DNA of 64,000 nucleotides. It comes from Rhizobium hidalgonense (GTDB lineage Bacteria > Pseudomonadota > Alphaproteobacteria > Rhizobiales > Rhizobiaceae). Shown here piece after piece: positions 51,529-60,688 of this stretch. Positions within the stretch are counted from its first letter, which is position 1. Every line of letters starts with the position of its first letter. The notes beneath the pieces were generated by a model. It made no database searches, had not been told where the DNA came from, and worked only from the letters and a program-made list of their open reading frames with translations. The stretch covers positions 1 to 64,000 of the forward strand of contig NZ_LODW01000057.1 of assembly GCF_002914525.1 (NCBI RefSeq), read 5' to 3'. A program made the position numbers and the translations under genes.

Positions 51529-52170
51529 ATGATTGATATTCTGTCGCTCGAAAATGATTTCGAGGCTGTGATTTTTGATTGCGACGGCACACTTGTCCAC
51601 ACGCCGCCGATCTATGCCGACGCATGGTCGGCCGGCTTTTCACTTTCCGGCAAAGCGATGAACCAGGCCTGGTATTTGCTGCGGGCAGGGATGTCAGAAG
51701 GGGTTCTTATGGACGCCTTCGAGCGGGAATTCGATATTGTGCTCGATCGCAAATGCGTCATCGCTGCCATGCGATCGCACTTTCTCCAGAATGTTCACAA
51801 GGTGCGCGAAGTTCGCGCGGTTGCTGCAACCGCTCGCCGGTTGTCCGGCTTGCTCCCCATGGCTGTTGCATCCGGCGGGTCGCGAGAAATCGTGACGGCG
51901 ACGCTACAAGCAACGGGCCTGCGAACGTATTTCGACCACATCGTCACGATCGATGATGTGGTAAATCCAAAGCCGGCGCCGGACCTGTTTCTGCAGGCAG
52001 CCGCCTTGTTGGGAAGAGGGCCAGCCCAGTGCGTCGTATTCGAAGATAGCGAACAGGGCCTTGAATCGGCACGACGGGCGGGTATGAGCGCCATAGATGT
52101 AAACCGCATCGATTTCCATGAGCAGCAATGCGAGATGAAGAGAGGCGACAGCTTCCAGATGAATGCCTGA
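51529..52170 (+). CDS. HAD-family sugar-phosphatase (beta-PGM/YqaB type)
   Basis: Cytoplasmic phosphatase of 213 residues. HAD motif I is VIFDCDGTLVHT, motif II VASGGSREI, motif III NPKPAPDLF and motif IV VVFEDSEQG, with a helical cap between I and II. Such enzymes remove phosphate from small sugar phosphates or act as beta-phosphoglucomutases. The ATG at 51529 has AAGGAG six bases upstream; the open frame to 51415 overlaps the ATPase gene and is rejected. Its place after the importer suggests that it dephosphorylates the incoming compound. Confidence 0.87.
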   Translation: MIDILSLENDFEAVIFDCDGTLVHTPPIYADAWSAGFSLSGKAMNQAWYLLRAGMSEGVLMDAFEREFDIVLDRKCVIAAMRSHFLQNVHKVREVRAVAATARRLSGLLPMAVASGGSREIVTATLQATGLRTYFDHIVTIDDVVNPKPAPDLFLQAAALLGRGPAQCVVFEDSEQGLESARRAGMSAIDVNRIDFHEQQCEMKRGDSFQMNA

Positions 52171-52268
52171 GAATTCGGTCGGTGCAGTCGCTTTCGCTCG
52201 CCTTCGATTGCGGTGCCGACCCCTGAAACAGCCAACGACCAGAACAATCATAAGGGAGTACCGGCACC

Positions 52269-53063
52269 ATGTCGCACGAAACGGAACATGATACACGCTT
52301 CGCCCTCGCCAAAGCGGTGGCACAGGAGGCGGGCGCCATGGCGCTCGATTATTTCTACAGGCGCGAAACGCTCGTGATCGAGACGAAGAGGGATCTGCAG
52401 GATGTCGTGTCGATTGCCGACCGCAACGTCGAGACATTGATAAGGCAGCGCGTGGCGGAAGCTTTTGCGACAGACGGGTTTCTCGGCGAGGAATACGGGT
52501 ATCAGGAAGGGCAGTCGGGATTGACGTGGGTGGTCGATCCGATTGACGGAACCGCGCCCTTCGTCAATGGCATGCCGACATGGTGTGTATCGATTGCCGT
52601 TCTACACCGCGGCGTGCCGGTGATCGGCGTCATCCACGTTCCATGCGATGATGAACTCTACGCAGCCGCGGCGGGCATGGGTGCAAGCCTGAACGGCAAA
52701 AGCCTGAGCCTCAATCCGTCACGGACTTTGCAGAATGCGATGACCGGCATCGGCTGCAACACCCATGTCACTCCGGAACGGGTAGGCGCTATTGTTGCTG
52801 CTCTGCTCGGCAAAGGTGGGAATTTCATCCGCAACGGCTCCGGCGCCCTGATGCTGGCCTATGTGGCCGCTGGCCGGCTTGTCGGCTATTACGAGCCCCA
52901 TATGCGTGCCTGGGACTGCATGGCCGGCTATTGCCTCGTCAAGGAGGCGGGTGGAACCCATCTGGCTTTCCCGGCTGAAGGTGAAGCCTTGCTGCAGGGC
53001 CATCCGGTGTTGGCAAGCAATCGGACGGTCTATGCCGATCTGCTGGCAATCCATACCGGCTGA
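52269..53063 (+). CDS. inositol monophosphatase-family phosphatase
   Basis: Mg-dependent, Li-sensitive type phosphatase of 264 residues. The metal-site motifs are FLGEEYG, WVVDPIDGTAPFVNGMP and WDCMAGYCLVKEAGG. The family includes inositol, fructose-bisphosphate, histidinol-phosphate and PAP phosphatases. It ends the importer operon, 98 bases after the HAD gene; the ATG follows GGGAG. Together the two phosphatases support a phosphorylated sugar or polyol as the transported substrate, with freed phosphate as a possible gain. Exact substrate unknown. Confidence 0.88.
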   Translation: MSHETEHDTRFALAKAVAQEAGAMALDYFYRRETLVIETKRDLQDVVSIADRNVETLIRQRVAEAFATDGFLGEEYGYQEGQSGLTWVVDPIDGTAPFVNGMPTWCVSIAVLHRGVPVIGVIHVPCDDELYAAAAGMGASLNGKSLSLNPSRTLQNAMTGIGCNTHVTPERVGAIVAALLGKGGNFIRNGSGALMLAYVAAGRLVGYYEPHMRAWDCMAGYCLVKEAGGTHLAFPAEGEALLQGHPVLASNRTVYADLLAIHTG

Positions 53064-53251
53064 ACAGTAACCCGCCCAACGCCGGTTCTTTCTATCTGCT
53101 CAAGGAGACACATAGGCCTCACATCGTTGCCCAGGCCGATAGCTGACGCCTCCGATCAGGCGACGGCTGTCGGCCGTACCCTGGGTCACCGCGGACCCTT
53201 TCCCTTGAGCGCAAGTGTATCGCCGCAGTCCTCGTCGAGCGGCTGGTGCCC

Positions 53252-53440
53252 CTAATAGCTGCAAGGACGATCGTTGCCGAAGCCATCGCGGCAGGCAGGT
53301 CTGAGCCCATAGTCTGCGCTGGTATATCCGACCGAGCCGGTGTGTATCGTATCACTCGAGCTCATCGTACACGATGATACCGAACCGGCAACCAGAATAA
53401 CGGCAGCGGCCGCCGCCAGTGATTTGCGCATTTGAAGCAT
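53252..53440 (-). CDS. small lipoprotein
   Basis: Protein of 62 residues. MLQMRKSLAAAAAVILVAGS is a typical signal with lipobox VSSC; the mature chain is only about 35 residues with two further cysteines (RPACRDGFGNDRPCSY). The ATG at 53440 is five bases from GAGGAGGG; an internal ATG at 53431 is the alternative. Conserved short rhizobial lipoproteins of this kind have no known role. The flanking bases 53064-53251 hold no other gene. Confidence 0.7.
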   Translation of the reverse strand: MLQMRKSLAAAAAVILVAGSVSSCTMSSSDTIHTGSVGYTSADYGLRPACRDGFGNDRPCSY

Positions 53441-53702
53441 CCTACCCTCCTCATCGAGGCCCGAATTTCGATGCAGTTGGTGGGAAATAGGGCCGATGTG
53501 GGATCCGGTAACCGCGTTGACGATCAAGATTTCGTTATTGTTTAACATTAGTTCCGGTCCGAGCCGCGAGTGCCGATGCACCCACCTAAGTTAAAAGATC
53601 TTCCCCTAATATATTGTTTTCATTAGAGCGATAACGGTTTTTGGCCCAAACGAAATTCAGAATGTTCCGTAACCAACTAAAGAAAAGATAGGTGCAAGGC
53701 AC

Positions 53703-53726
53703 AAAAAAACCCGACGGGGTTTTTTG
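53703..53726. terminator. orphan intrinsic terminator
   Basis: A7-CCC-GACG-GGG-T6 forms a perfect stem flanked by matching A and T runs, a strong terminator usable in either direction. No protein gene reads into it from the left, and 53582-53702 is AT-rich and unassigned. A short transcript starting near 53600 would end here. Confidence 0.6.
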
Positions 53727-54170
53727 AATAGAGCTACCGAGCTACGTATAGGTCATGTCACCACCTGCTCGTCCGGCTGAGACAGCTTCTTCTGCCGGCG
53801 GCGCGTGGCGATGCCCCTGCGATAGGAACAAGAACTGCGTCACCAGAGCCTATCCGATTGTCCCGCTCGATCTGCCGAACCTTCCCTTAAATTCCGGGGC
53901 GATCCACATATACGGTAGTCATTCTTATAGGACGGCCCCTGCCATTCCGTTCATCGCCGACGATATCACGGAAACGTTCGATGACTTCCGCGCAGAGGAG
54001 GCATTGCGATTGTTCACCGAGATGTCCGGGCACGGGATACTTTCATCGATGGACCGGTCGCCATGCTTAACTTCAACATCGAAATCATCCATGGTGGACG
54101 ACGACTGATCGCCAGGGAACTCTTTGTAGCAGGTCACGTCGTGATCCTGATTGGCTGGATCGAGGCGGCG

Positions 54171-54444
54171 TGTTCGCCGGAGGTCGCCAACGGAGAAGGG
54201 CCAATCCGCAGGCCATCTGAACCTCGTCGGTCACACCCTCATCAAGTCCGAGCAAACGCTTTACAGCTGGCAGCAGTGGGCGAAGGACCACGGGCTGATG
54301 ATCGACCTCAACCGCGGCTCGCGGTTCCGCGACGCGTTTATGTCGGTTGCGACGGCTTTGGAAGGGCGGGGCTCTGCCTTGAAAGCTATCGCCTACCGCA
54401 ACGCGACGTCGGGAGGGGGACCCTGGTTCTTCCCTTTGGAATGA
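54171..54444 (+). pseudogene. LysR regulator remnant (C-terminal effector domain)
   Basis: One frame has CSPEVANGEGPIRRPSE, the usual LysR segment that precedes the HTLI strand. The adjacent frame, from about 54214, continues HLNLVGHTLIKSEQTLYSWQ then QWAKDHGLMIDLNRGSRFRD and ends SGGGPWFFPLE, as in GcvA-type LysR C-termini. A frameshift near 54210 and the absence of the N-terminal HTH show decay. The wider stretch 53582-54676 has no intact gene that I can support. Confidence 0.6.
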
Positions 54445-54676
54445 CCGGGCCAAACCTGCGGTGTCACACACTGACGTACGTTCGATCGCGCCCGAGGTCA
54501 GAAAAGGTAAGCGCCTTCAAGTTGTGGCTCGAAAACATATGGCTCGAGGACAACGCTTCGGCGGAAATGCGCGCGCGTGCCTGAGAGGCGCGGGTCGGTG
54601 AATTCCGGCGGCGCGGCGTTTTTTTGCGGACTTATGTGGCAAAACCACCAAGCGCAGCCTCTTTCGCGGCCAATCG

Positions 54677-55966
54677 CTATGCGGGGAAAGACCAAAAGGC
54701 GGAGAGCGGCAGCGCAAACATATTCTTCCCGAAAGAGAGTAGTCGATCCCCCATGTAAACTACAATCCCAATTGCGTTCCAGGTTTTGCCTGGTCCATTG
54801 TCTCTGAACCACCGCAAATGTCGGAAATCATCTTCTTCGACCAATGTAGAGGTCTTCATTTCGAAACCTACGATCGTCCGGTCTGCCTCGGCGATGATGT
54901 CGATTTCACGTCCTTTATCATATCGCCAATGGTAGAGCCGCCATTCCTGTTTTTGGAACGGGAGAGATTTAGCCAGTTCGTTGTGGACGTAATTTTCAAA
55001 CAGCCCTCCCAAGGCCGTCGGGTTCGCATCGATATTGAAGCTCTGCGAGTTCATGCTCCTCAGCGCAGACGCGATACCCGTGTCGACAAGATGGACCTTA
55101 GGATGTTTGATGTCCCTTCCTGTCTCGCCAGAGGTCCACGCGGCAAGTCGCTGCAAGAGTGATAGCTTGGTTAGAATATCCATGTAGGTTTCGATTGTTT
55201 TTCTCTGTACCCCATTAAACTGGTTGTTAAGGCTCTCGACATTCAGCTCGTTTCCAACACGGGCGGCAAGTTGATCGATTAGTCGCCGCATGGTGTCCGA
55301 CTTTCTGATCTTCAGTACATCAGCGACGTCACGTTCCACCACACTGTCGATGTAGTTGCGATACCGACGCCTCCTTTGCGGTGCGTCTAAGTTCCGTATT
55401 TCTGGAAATCCTCCTGCTAAAATCATTTCAATGTAGTCCGCTCGGGACTTTGCCTCTGGTTTTGGTAGAGCTGCCGGATCGGGGCCATCCTCGGCGGATG
55501 CCCAATCAAGGATTCGCGCAGGTCCCATGCGTCTTGTTTCCGCCATGCTTAATGGAAACATCGTCATCGTCTGAACTCTGCCCGCAAGGGAGTCGGCTAC
55601 CTGTGAGGATGTGAAAATATTGGAGGAGCCCGTCAGGACGAATTGACCCATATTTCGATTTTCGTCGACTGTCCGTTTTATGGCGAGCGCCAGCTTCTTC
55701 GATCGCTGGGCTTCATCGATGATCAGAGGGCCTGAAGGCATTTCACCAATCAAAGCATCTAGCTGCCCCTTCGGATCAGCTTCGAGTGCGGCGAGGACGT
55801 TCTCGTCGTCAAGCGTTATGAAATTTCCCTTCTTTAAGAGGTCTCGTACGAGAGTTGTCTTGCCTACCTGTCGCGGACCAACAATGTTCACGACTTTAGC
55901 CGATCTCAGCGCATGCTCCAACTCTGATTCTAAATGACGCGGTAGCAATTCGCTCATCATTTCCAT
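54677..55966 (-). CDS. AAA-type ATPase with DUF4143 domain
   Basis: Protein of 429 residues. The N-terminal P-loop domain has Walker A NIVGPRQVGKTTLVRD and Walker B PLIIDEAQRSKKLALA; VLTGSSNIF is the sensor region. The DUF4143 C-terminal half follows, with a nuclease-like fold (FENYVHNELAKSLPFQ and GREIDIIAEADRTIVGFEMK, resembling the D-x(n)-ExK site). Its base composition is visibly more AT-rich than its neighbours, and it sits among relics and repeats, so it was probably acquired. Function is unknown; such proteins are common near mobile DNA. Start not well defined (55966, 55960 or 55957). Confidence 0.8.
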   Translation of the reverse strand: MEMMSELLPRHLESELEHALRSAKVVNIVGPRQVGKTTLVRDLLKKGNFITLDDENVLAALEADPKGQLDALIGEMPSGPLIIDEAQRSKKLALAIKRTVDENRNMGQFVLTGSSNIFTSSQVADSLAGRVQTMTMFPLSMAETRRMGPARILDWASAEDGPDPAALPKPEAKSRADYIEMILAGGFPEIRNLDAPQRRRRYRNYIDSVVERDVADVLKIRKSDTMRRLIDQLAARVGNELNVESLNNQFNGVQRKTIETYMDILTKLSLLQRLAAWTSGETGRDIKHPKVHLVDTGIASALRSMNSQSFNIDANPTALGGLFENYVHNELAKSLPFQKQEWRLYHWRYDKGREIDIIAEADRTIVGFEMKTSTLVEEDDFRHLRWFRDNGPGKTWNAIGIVVYMGDRLLSFGKNMFALPLSAFWSFPA

Positions 55967-56001
55967 CCACGTACGAAGTCATGATCATCTTTTACATCAA
56001 C

Positions 56002-56116
56002 GGCGTGGAATTCGCAATAGGGATGGCGTAGAATTGGTATTATATTTGGCGTAGAATTCGCGATAGGGATGGAGTGTATTTCGCAATAGGAGCGGCGGGG
56101 AATTGGTATTAGGCGC
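56002..56116. repeat. 23-bp tandem repeat, five units
   Basis: Five consecutive 23-base units at 56002-56024, 56025-56047, 56048-56070, 56071-56093 and 56094-56116. Units 1 and 3 differ at two positions (GGCGTRGAATTCGCRATAGG then GAT); units 2 and 5 share GAATTGGTATTA. The period is not a multiple of three, so it is not a protein repeat, and an open frame across it (minus strand 55957-56292) is not convincing. It lies just upstream of the DUF4143 gene and of the mannosidase gene. Function unknown; protein-binding iterons or slippage are possible. Confidence 0.8.
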
Positions 56117-56331
56117 AGCGCGCTCCTGCCCCAGGTAGAGCCGTGATTGCGATAGTGAAAAGGCGCCTCGCACGAGAACTCCTCCCTTGACGCCAAATCA
56201 AAGTTACTTAATCTAAGCGCCAGCCGCACCCGTTGGGAGAAGGGGCCGGCAATCGCGATAGCTGTCGCACCATCTTCATCTCCCGAAGCCATGATTCCGG
56301 ATCGCGCCGCCGATTTTCAACAGGATAAGCC

Positions 56332-59300
56332 ATGCCGCTCACCATTGCCCAACGCCTCGATAGTCTGAAGGTCCGTATCGCCGAGCTCGCGCATTGGCGG
56401 GACCGGCATAGCAGCCCGATCGATGGCTGGACGTTCGAGGGTGAACCGATCGCCCTTCACCAGGACTGGCCGCATCGCCAAGGCGTGGTGCATTTTGCCG
56501 CAAGCGCCGAGGCGCCCCAGAACTGGCCACTCGACGATATTCGCCTCCAGCTCGATCTCGGCGGTGAAAGCCTGATCACGCTGAGCTATCCCGATGGCAA
56601 GAGCGAAACATTCGGCCTTGATCCTTATCATCAGGAATTCCCGGTGAAGGGCCGCCGTTTCTCGATTGCGACGGAAAGCGTCGCCCGCTTTCCGTTCGGC
56701 GAGCCGAACCGGGCGCCGCGGTTGAACAAGGCCCGGTTTATCTGGCTCGATGGCCCCGCCCATCGCCTGCATCTTCTGTTGAAACAGGTTGCCGAGGCGA
56801 TCAGCGTCCTCGGGGAGCATGAGGTCGTGCCACATCTGGTCGATGTGGCCGAGCGGGCCTTGCGCAGCCTGGACTGGCCGTCGGACACGGCGGCTTACAT
56901 CTCCCGCACGTCGGGCGCAGTCATGCAGCAGAAGATCTGGGAACTGCCGGAGCTCGAGGCAAACCCGGCGGGCCTCTCCGACGAGCAGAGCGCTTCGGCG
57001 GCTTCCGCCTTCCAGGCGCTGACGGCGCGGTTGAAGGAACTGCAGAAGCGCTTCCCCCCGAATGGCGAGTTGCTGCTGACCGGCCATGCCCATATCGACC
57101 TTGCCTGGCTTTGGCCCTATCGCGAGACGCGGCGCAAGATGCGGCGCACCTTCAATACCGCGCTGTCGCTGATGGAGCGCTCCGACGATTTCCGCTTCAA
57201 CCAGTCGACCGCCCATTATTACGCGCAGATGGAAGAGGAAGATCCGGAGCTTCTCGATCGCATCAAGGAGAAGGTCGCGGAAGGAAAGTGGGAAACCGTC
57301 GGCGGCATGTGGGTCGAGCCCGACACCAACATGCCCACCGGCGAAAGCCTCGTCCGCCAGGTTCTCTATGGCCAGCGTTATTTCGAAAAGACCTTCGGCA
57401 CGCGCCATACGGTGTGCTGGCTGCCGGATTGTTTTGGTTTCTCCGGCGCGCTGCCGCAGATCCTGAGACAGGGCGGCATACACAGCTTCTTCACCATCAA
57501 GGTCAACTGGAGCGAGACCAACCATATTCCTTCCGATCTTTTCTGGTGGAAGGGCCTTGATGGCAGCCAGGTGTTGACCCACACCTTCGACAATCCGATG
57601 CAGGGATATAACGGCTTCGTGCAGGCCGACTGCTATGTGCCGACATGGAAGAATTTCCGCGGCAAGGTGCAGCACGATACCTCGCTTCTCGCCGTCGGCT
57701 ACGGCGATGGCGGCGGTGGCGTGACGCCTGAAATGGTGGAGCGGGAAGTGCAACTGCGCGATTTCCCGGCGATCCCGCAGGCACGTTGGGGCACCGTCAA
57801 AAGCTTCTACGAGCATGCGCACAAAACCGCTGGGGAGAAGAAACTTCCCGTCTGGGACGGCGAAATCTATCTCGAACTGCACCGCGCCACGCTGACGACC
57901 CAAAGCGGCGTCAAGCGCAAGCACCGCCAGGCCGAACGCGCGCTGATCACCGCCGAAACGCTCGCCTCGCTGGCCCACTTGCTCGGCGCCGACAAGCCGA
58001 AAAGCCTTGAAGCGGATTGGCGCGTGGTGCTGAAGAACGAGTTCCACGACATCCTGCCGGGCTCGAGCATCCGCGAAGTCTATCAGGATGCCGAGCAGGA
58101 ACTCGGCGGCGTCATCGACAACGCCAAGGGCGAGCAGGCAAAGGCCTTTCAGGCGCTGTCGGCCAATCTGCCGAAGGGCGGGGTCGGCAATGCGCTCGTC
58201 GTCGTCAATCCGTCGCTTTCGCCGCGGCCGGTGAGCGCCTCGCTTGCCGACGGCACGGCGATCTCGGCCGCCGATATTGTCGCCCCGTTGTCCGTAGCAG
58301 TCTTCGACCGGCAGGCACTCCAGCCGGCCGGCGGATTGAAGGCCAGCGCCGATCGCCTCGAAAACGATCATCTTGCTGTGACCATTGGCAAGGACGGGGC
58401 GGTTGCGAGCCTCATTCACAAGGCGAGCGGCCGCGAAGCGGTCGATGGCTCTGCCAACCAGCTCTGGGTTTACCCGGGCGACAAGCCGCGCAATTGGGAC
58501 GCCTGGGATATGGATGCGGACTATGCCGAAAAGGCGGTCCGCCTCGAAGCCCCCGAAAGCATCAGCCTCATCGAAAGCGGCCCGCACCGTGCGGCGATCC
58601 GCGTCGTTCACCGCTACCGAAATTCGAGCGTCACGCAGACTTATGTGCTGACGGCCAATGCCCGCCGGCTCGACATCGAAACGACGATCGACTGGCATGA
58701 TCGCCGCACCCTCCTGCGCACCGTGAACCCGGTTGACGTCAGAGCCCGAAAGGCAACGTTCGAATGCGCCTTCGGCATTGTCGAGCGGGCAACGCACACG
58801 AACACCTCCTGGGAGCAGGCGATGTTCGAGGCCGTCGCCCATCGTTTCGTCGATATCAGCGAGCCGGGTTTCGGCGTGGCGCTGCTCAACAACGCCAAAT
58901 ACGGCCACAGCGCTCGCGGCAATGTGATCGGCATGAGCCTGGTGCGGGGGCCGATCTATCCGGATCCGCTGGCCGATGAAGGCGAGCAGAGCTTCACCTA
59001 TGCTCTGATGCCGCATGACGGCGCCTGGCATGAAGGCGGAGTGCTCGATGAGGCGCTCGACCTCAATCAGCCGCTTGTCACGGCGGAAGCCAAAAACCTC
59101 TCTACGGGCACTTTCGCGCCGCTCGCCGTCGATGGCACTCCCGTCGCCTTTTCGGGTCTGAAACCGGCGGAAGAGGGCGACGGCCTGATCCTGCGCCTCT
59201 ACGAACCTGCCGGCCGGCGCGGTCGCCTCTCTCTTGCCCTGCCTTCCGGATGGGCGGCATCGCAGCCGCTGAACATTCTCGAGGAGCCGATGGAGCGGAA

Positions 59301-59358
59301 AGGGCCTGCCGACATCATGCCGTTTGAGATCCGGACCTGGAAGCTGAAAAAGGCCTGA
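56332..59358 (+). CDS. alpha-mannosidase, glycoside hydrolase family 38
   Basis: Enzyme of 1008 residues without a signal peptide, so cytoplasmic. The GH38 catalytic domain starts at about 245 with ELLLTGHAHIDLAWLWPYRE (zinc-ligand HxD); the nucleophile is Asp366 in VCWLPDCFGFSGALPQIL; further zinc-site and substrate residues lie in LKNEFHDILPGSSI. A beta-sandwich domain forms the C-terminal 450 residues. The ribosome site is AGGATAAG. It cleaves alpha-mannosides, possibly shared in a pathway with the GH3 glucosidase downstream. The opposite strand carries a 1120-codon open frame caused by codon bias. Confidence 0.95.
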   Translation: MPLTIAQRLDSLKVRIAELAHWRDRHSSPIDGWTFEGEPIALHQDWPHRQGVVHFAASAEAPQNWPLDDIRLQLDLGGESLITLSYPDGKSETFGLDPYHQEFPVKGRRFSIATESVARFPFGEPNRAPRLNKARFIWLDGPAHRLHLLLKQVAEAISVLGEHEVVPHLVDVAERALRSLDWPSDTAAYISRTSGAVMQQKIWELPELEANPAGLSDEQSASAASAFQALTARLKELQKRFPPNGELLLTGHAHIDLAWLWPYRETRRKMRRTFNTALSLMERSDDFRFNQSTAHYYAQMEEEDPELLDRIKEKVAEGKWETVGGMWVEPDTNMPTGESLVRQVLYGQRYFEKTFGTRHTVCWLPDCFGFSGALPQILRQGGIHSFFTIKVNWSETNHIPSDLFWWKGLDGSQVLTHTFDNPMQGYNGFVQADCYVPTWKNFRGKVQHDTSLLAVGYGDGGGGVTPEMVEREVQLRDFPAIPQARWGTVKSFYEHAHKTAGEKKLPVWDGEIYLELHRATLTTQSGVKRKHRQAERALITAETLASLAHLLGADKPKSLEADWRVVLKNEFHDILPGSSIREVYQDAEQELGGVIDNAKGEQAKAFQALSANLPKGGVGNALVVVNPSLSPRPVSASLADGTAISAADIVAPLSVAVFDRQALQPAGGLKASADRLENDHLAVTIGKDGAVASLIHKASGREAVDGSANQLWVYPGDKPRNWDAWDMDADYAEKAVRLEAPESISLIESGPHRAAIRVVHRYRNSSVTQTYVLTANARRLDIETTIDWHDRRTLLRTVNPVDVRARKATFECAFGIVERATHTNTSWEQAMFEAVAHRFVDISEPGFGVALLNNAKYGHSARGNVIGMSLVRGPIYPDPLADEGEQSFTYALMPHDGAWHEGGVLDEALDLNQPLVTAEAKNLSTGTFAPLAVDGTPVAFSGLKPAEEGDGLILRLYEPAGRRGRLSLALPSGWAASQPLNILEEPMERKGPADIMPFEIRTWKLKKA

Positions 59359-59930
59359 CGCGCCATTCTTGAGAGCCGCCGCTGCTTCGATGCGGCGGCG
59401 CGAGAAGGAGTCGATGCAGCCGGAGCAGACAAGCAGCTGAAGACTGCCGAAATTCAAAAGAGCGTCGATTCGGTCATCACCGCGGCGGTCGCCGGCGATT
59501 TCACGCATCGCGCCGCCGCCCGTCGCCGATGGCGAAACGCCAGCGATGCGCGCAGCGTTGTGCCGGGGCCGGCGCGCGACGAGCAAAGCAGTGCCGATGA
59601 AACGCTCGAAGATATCGAATTCCAGCGCAAATACCTGTCGATGGAATCCGCAAAGGCATTCGCTACATTTTCCTTTCACTTCGGGGCGGAGGGGGTTTCA
59701 ATCGAAGGCGGCAAGATCATGTGCCCGAGCCTCGTCATCTCAGCCGTCAACGATGAAGCCGATGATCGCCGCGGCCGGGCGACGGCTAGACATATTGGCG
59801 GTGAAAATCTGGGTCTTGAAGGGACCACCCATACGGGTCTGCTGGTCGGGCAAAGATATTGCGAAGCCGTAAGCCGCATGATGATTTGGCTGGAGCGCTT
59901 TGAAGAGGGAACCAATCAGCCTTCCAAACC
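59359..59930 (+). pseudogene. mosaic of gene relics (possible chemoreceptor HAMP segment, then alpha/beta-hydrolase tail)
   Basis: An open frame continues in phase after the mannosidase stop. Its first part has QLKTAEIQKSVDSVITAAVA then GDFTHR, which resembles the HAMP-to-signalling linker of rhizobial methyl-accepting proteins. From about 59690, FHFGAEGVSIEGGKIMCPSL followed by VISAVNDEADDRRGRATARH and a TTHTGLLVG stretch resembles the last third of an alpha/beta-hydrolase. No start or catalytic motif fits a whole protein. I treat it as debris; the chemoreceptor part is the less sure. Confidence 0.4.
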
Positions 59931-60539
59931 GAGGCTCGCCAGCAGCCGGCCGACATAGGCTTCCAGGCCGCCGACCATGTCGAAGCGATCGGGGTCCCGC
60001 AGCCAGAGCATTTGCAGCCCATCCATCACGGCGATCAGTTCGGCTGCCATCGCCTTGCCGTCGATCCCGCGATCAATCGAGCCGTCGGCGCCGGCCCGTT
60101 CGAATGACGAGGCGAGGTTATCCTGCATCTCGGCGGCGCGATTCAGGAACCATGCCTTGGCAGGGTGGTCCTTCATCAGGCTTTCGGCATTGAGGATGGC
60201 GAAGGCTCTGACGACCTCGATCATTTCGGCGTTGCGGCGGAAGACCGTGACCATGCCCTTCAGCAGGCCGCGGAGATCGGAGCCGTGGAGCCCGATGAAA
60301 TCCGCGCTGTCGAGATCGCGCTTGGCGAGGATTGCAAGCAGCAGATCGACCTTGGTCGGGAAGTGGTGCAGCAGGCCGGGCAGCGACAGGCCGACATCGC
60401 GGGCAATGTCGCCGATCGCCGCATTCTGGTAGCCGTCTTCGGCAAAGCGCCGCATTGCCGCCATCAGGATTTCCGCGCGGCGCGTCTCGCCCTTGAGGGA
60501 TCGGCGTTCTCGCTTCTCTCCGGCCTTCTGTCCCGACAA
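59916..60539 (-). CDS. TetR-family regulator
   Basis: Repressor of 207 residues. The HTH is RRFAEDGYQNAAIGDIARDV then GLSLPGLLHHFPTKVDLLLA; the helical C-terminal ligand domain follows. The start is best placed at TTG 60539, five bases after AGGAGAGG; the frame is open to 60650 but has no other site. It is divergent from the GH3 gene and should control it through the palindrome at 60645-60660. The inducer may be a glucoside or its breakdown product (inference). Confidence 0.88.
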   Translation of the reverse strand: MSGQKAGEKRERRSLKGETRRAEILMAAMRRFAEDGYQNAAIGDIARDVGLSLPGLLHHFPTKVDLLLAILAKRDLDSADFIGLHGSDLRGLLKGMVTVFRRNAEMIEVVRAFAILNAESLMKDHPAKAWFLNRAAEMQDNLASSFERAGADGSIDRGIDGKAMAAELIAVMDGLQMLWLRDPDRFDMVGGLEAYVGRLLASLGLEG

Positions 60540-60644
60540 TTCTGCCTCTCCTCTGCCCTGTGAAGCGGCTATCGGCACGCGCCTCGGCCGATTTCTCCCA
60601 TGCTGCCTACATACATCACGCCTGCCCGATTGACATCTTAAAAA

Positions 60645-60660
60645 TACCAAGTAATCGGTA
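60645..60660. promoter_or_regulatory. TetR operator candidate
   Basis: TACC-AAGTAATC-GGTA is an inverted repeat in the divergent promoter region between tetR and the GH3 gene, 28 bases before the GH3 start. Two adjacent T-rich hexamers could serve as a -10 region. Confidence 0.5.
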
Positions 60661-60688
60661 GGTTTAAGGTTTTCCTTGGGAGGTTTGG

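Noticed and set aside
55957..56292. 111-codon minus-strand frame across the 23-bp repeat
   Set aside because: A 23-base period shifts frame at each unit, so the frame cannot encode a protein repeat; no ribosome site or homology seen.
56317..59679. 1120-codon open frame on the minus strand opposite the GH38 gene
   Set aside because: It is the mirror of a high-GC3 coding strand; composition is Arg/His/Ala-rich without any domain, and the plus-strand GH38 protein has all its motifs.
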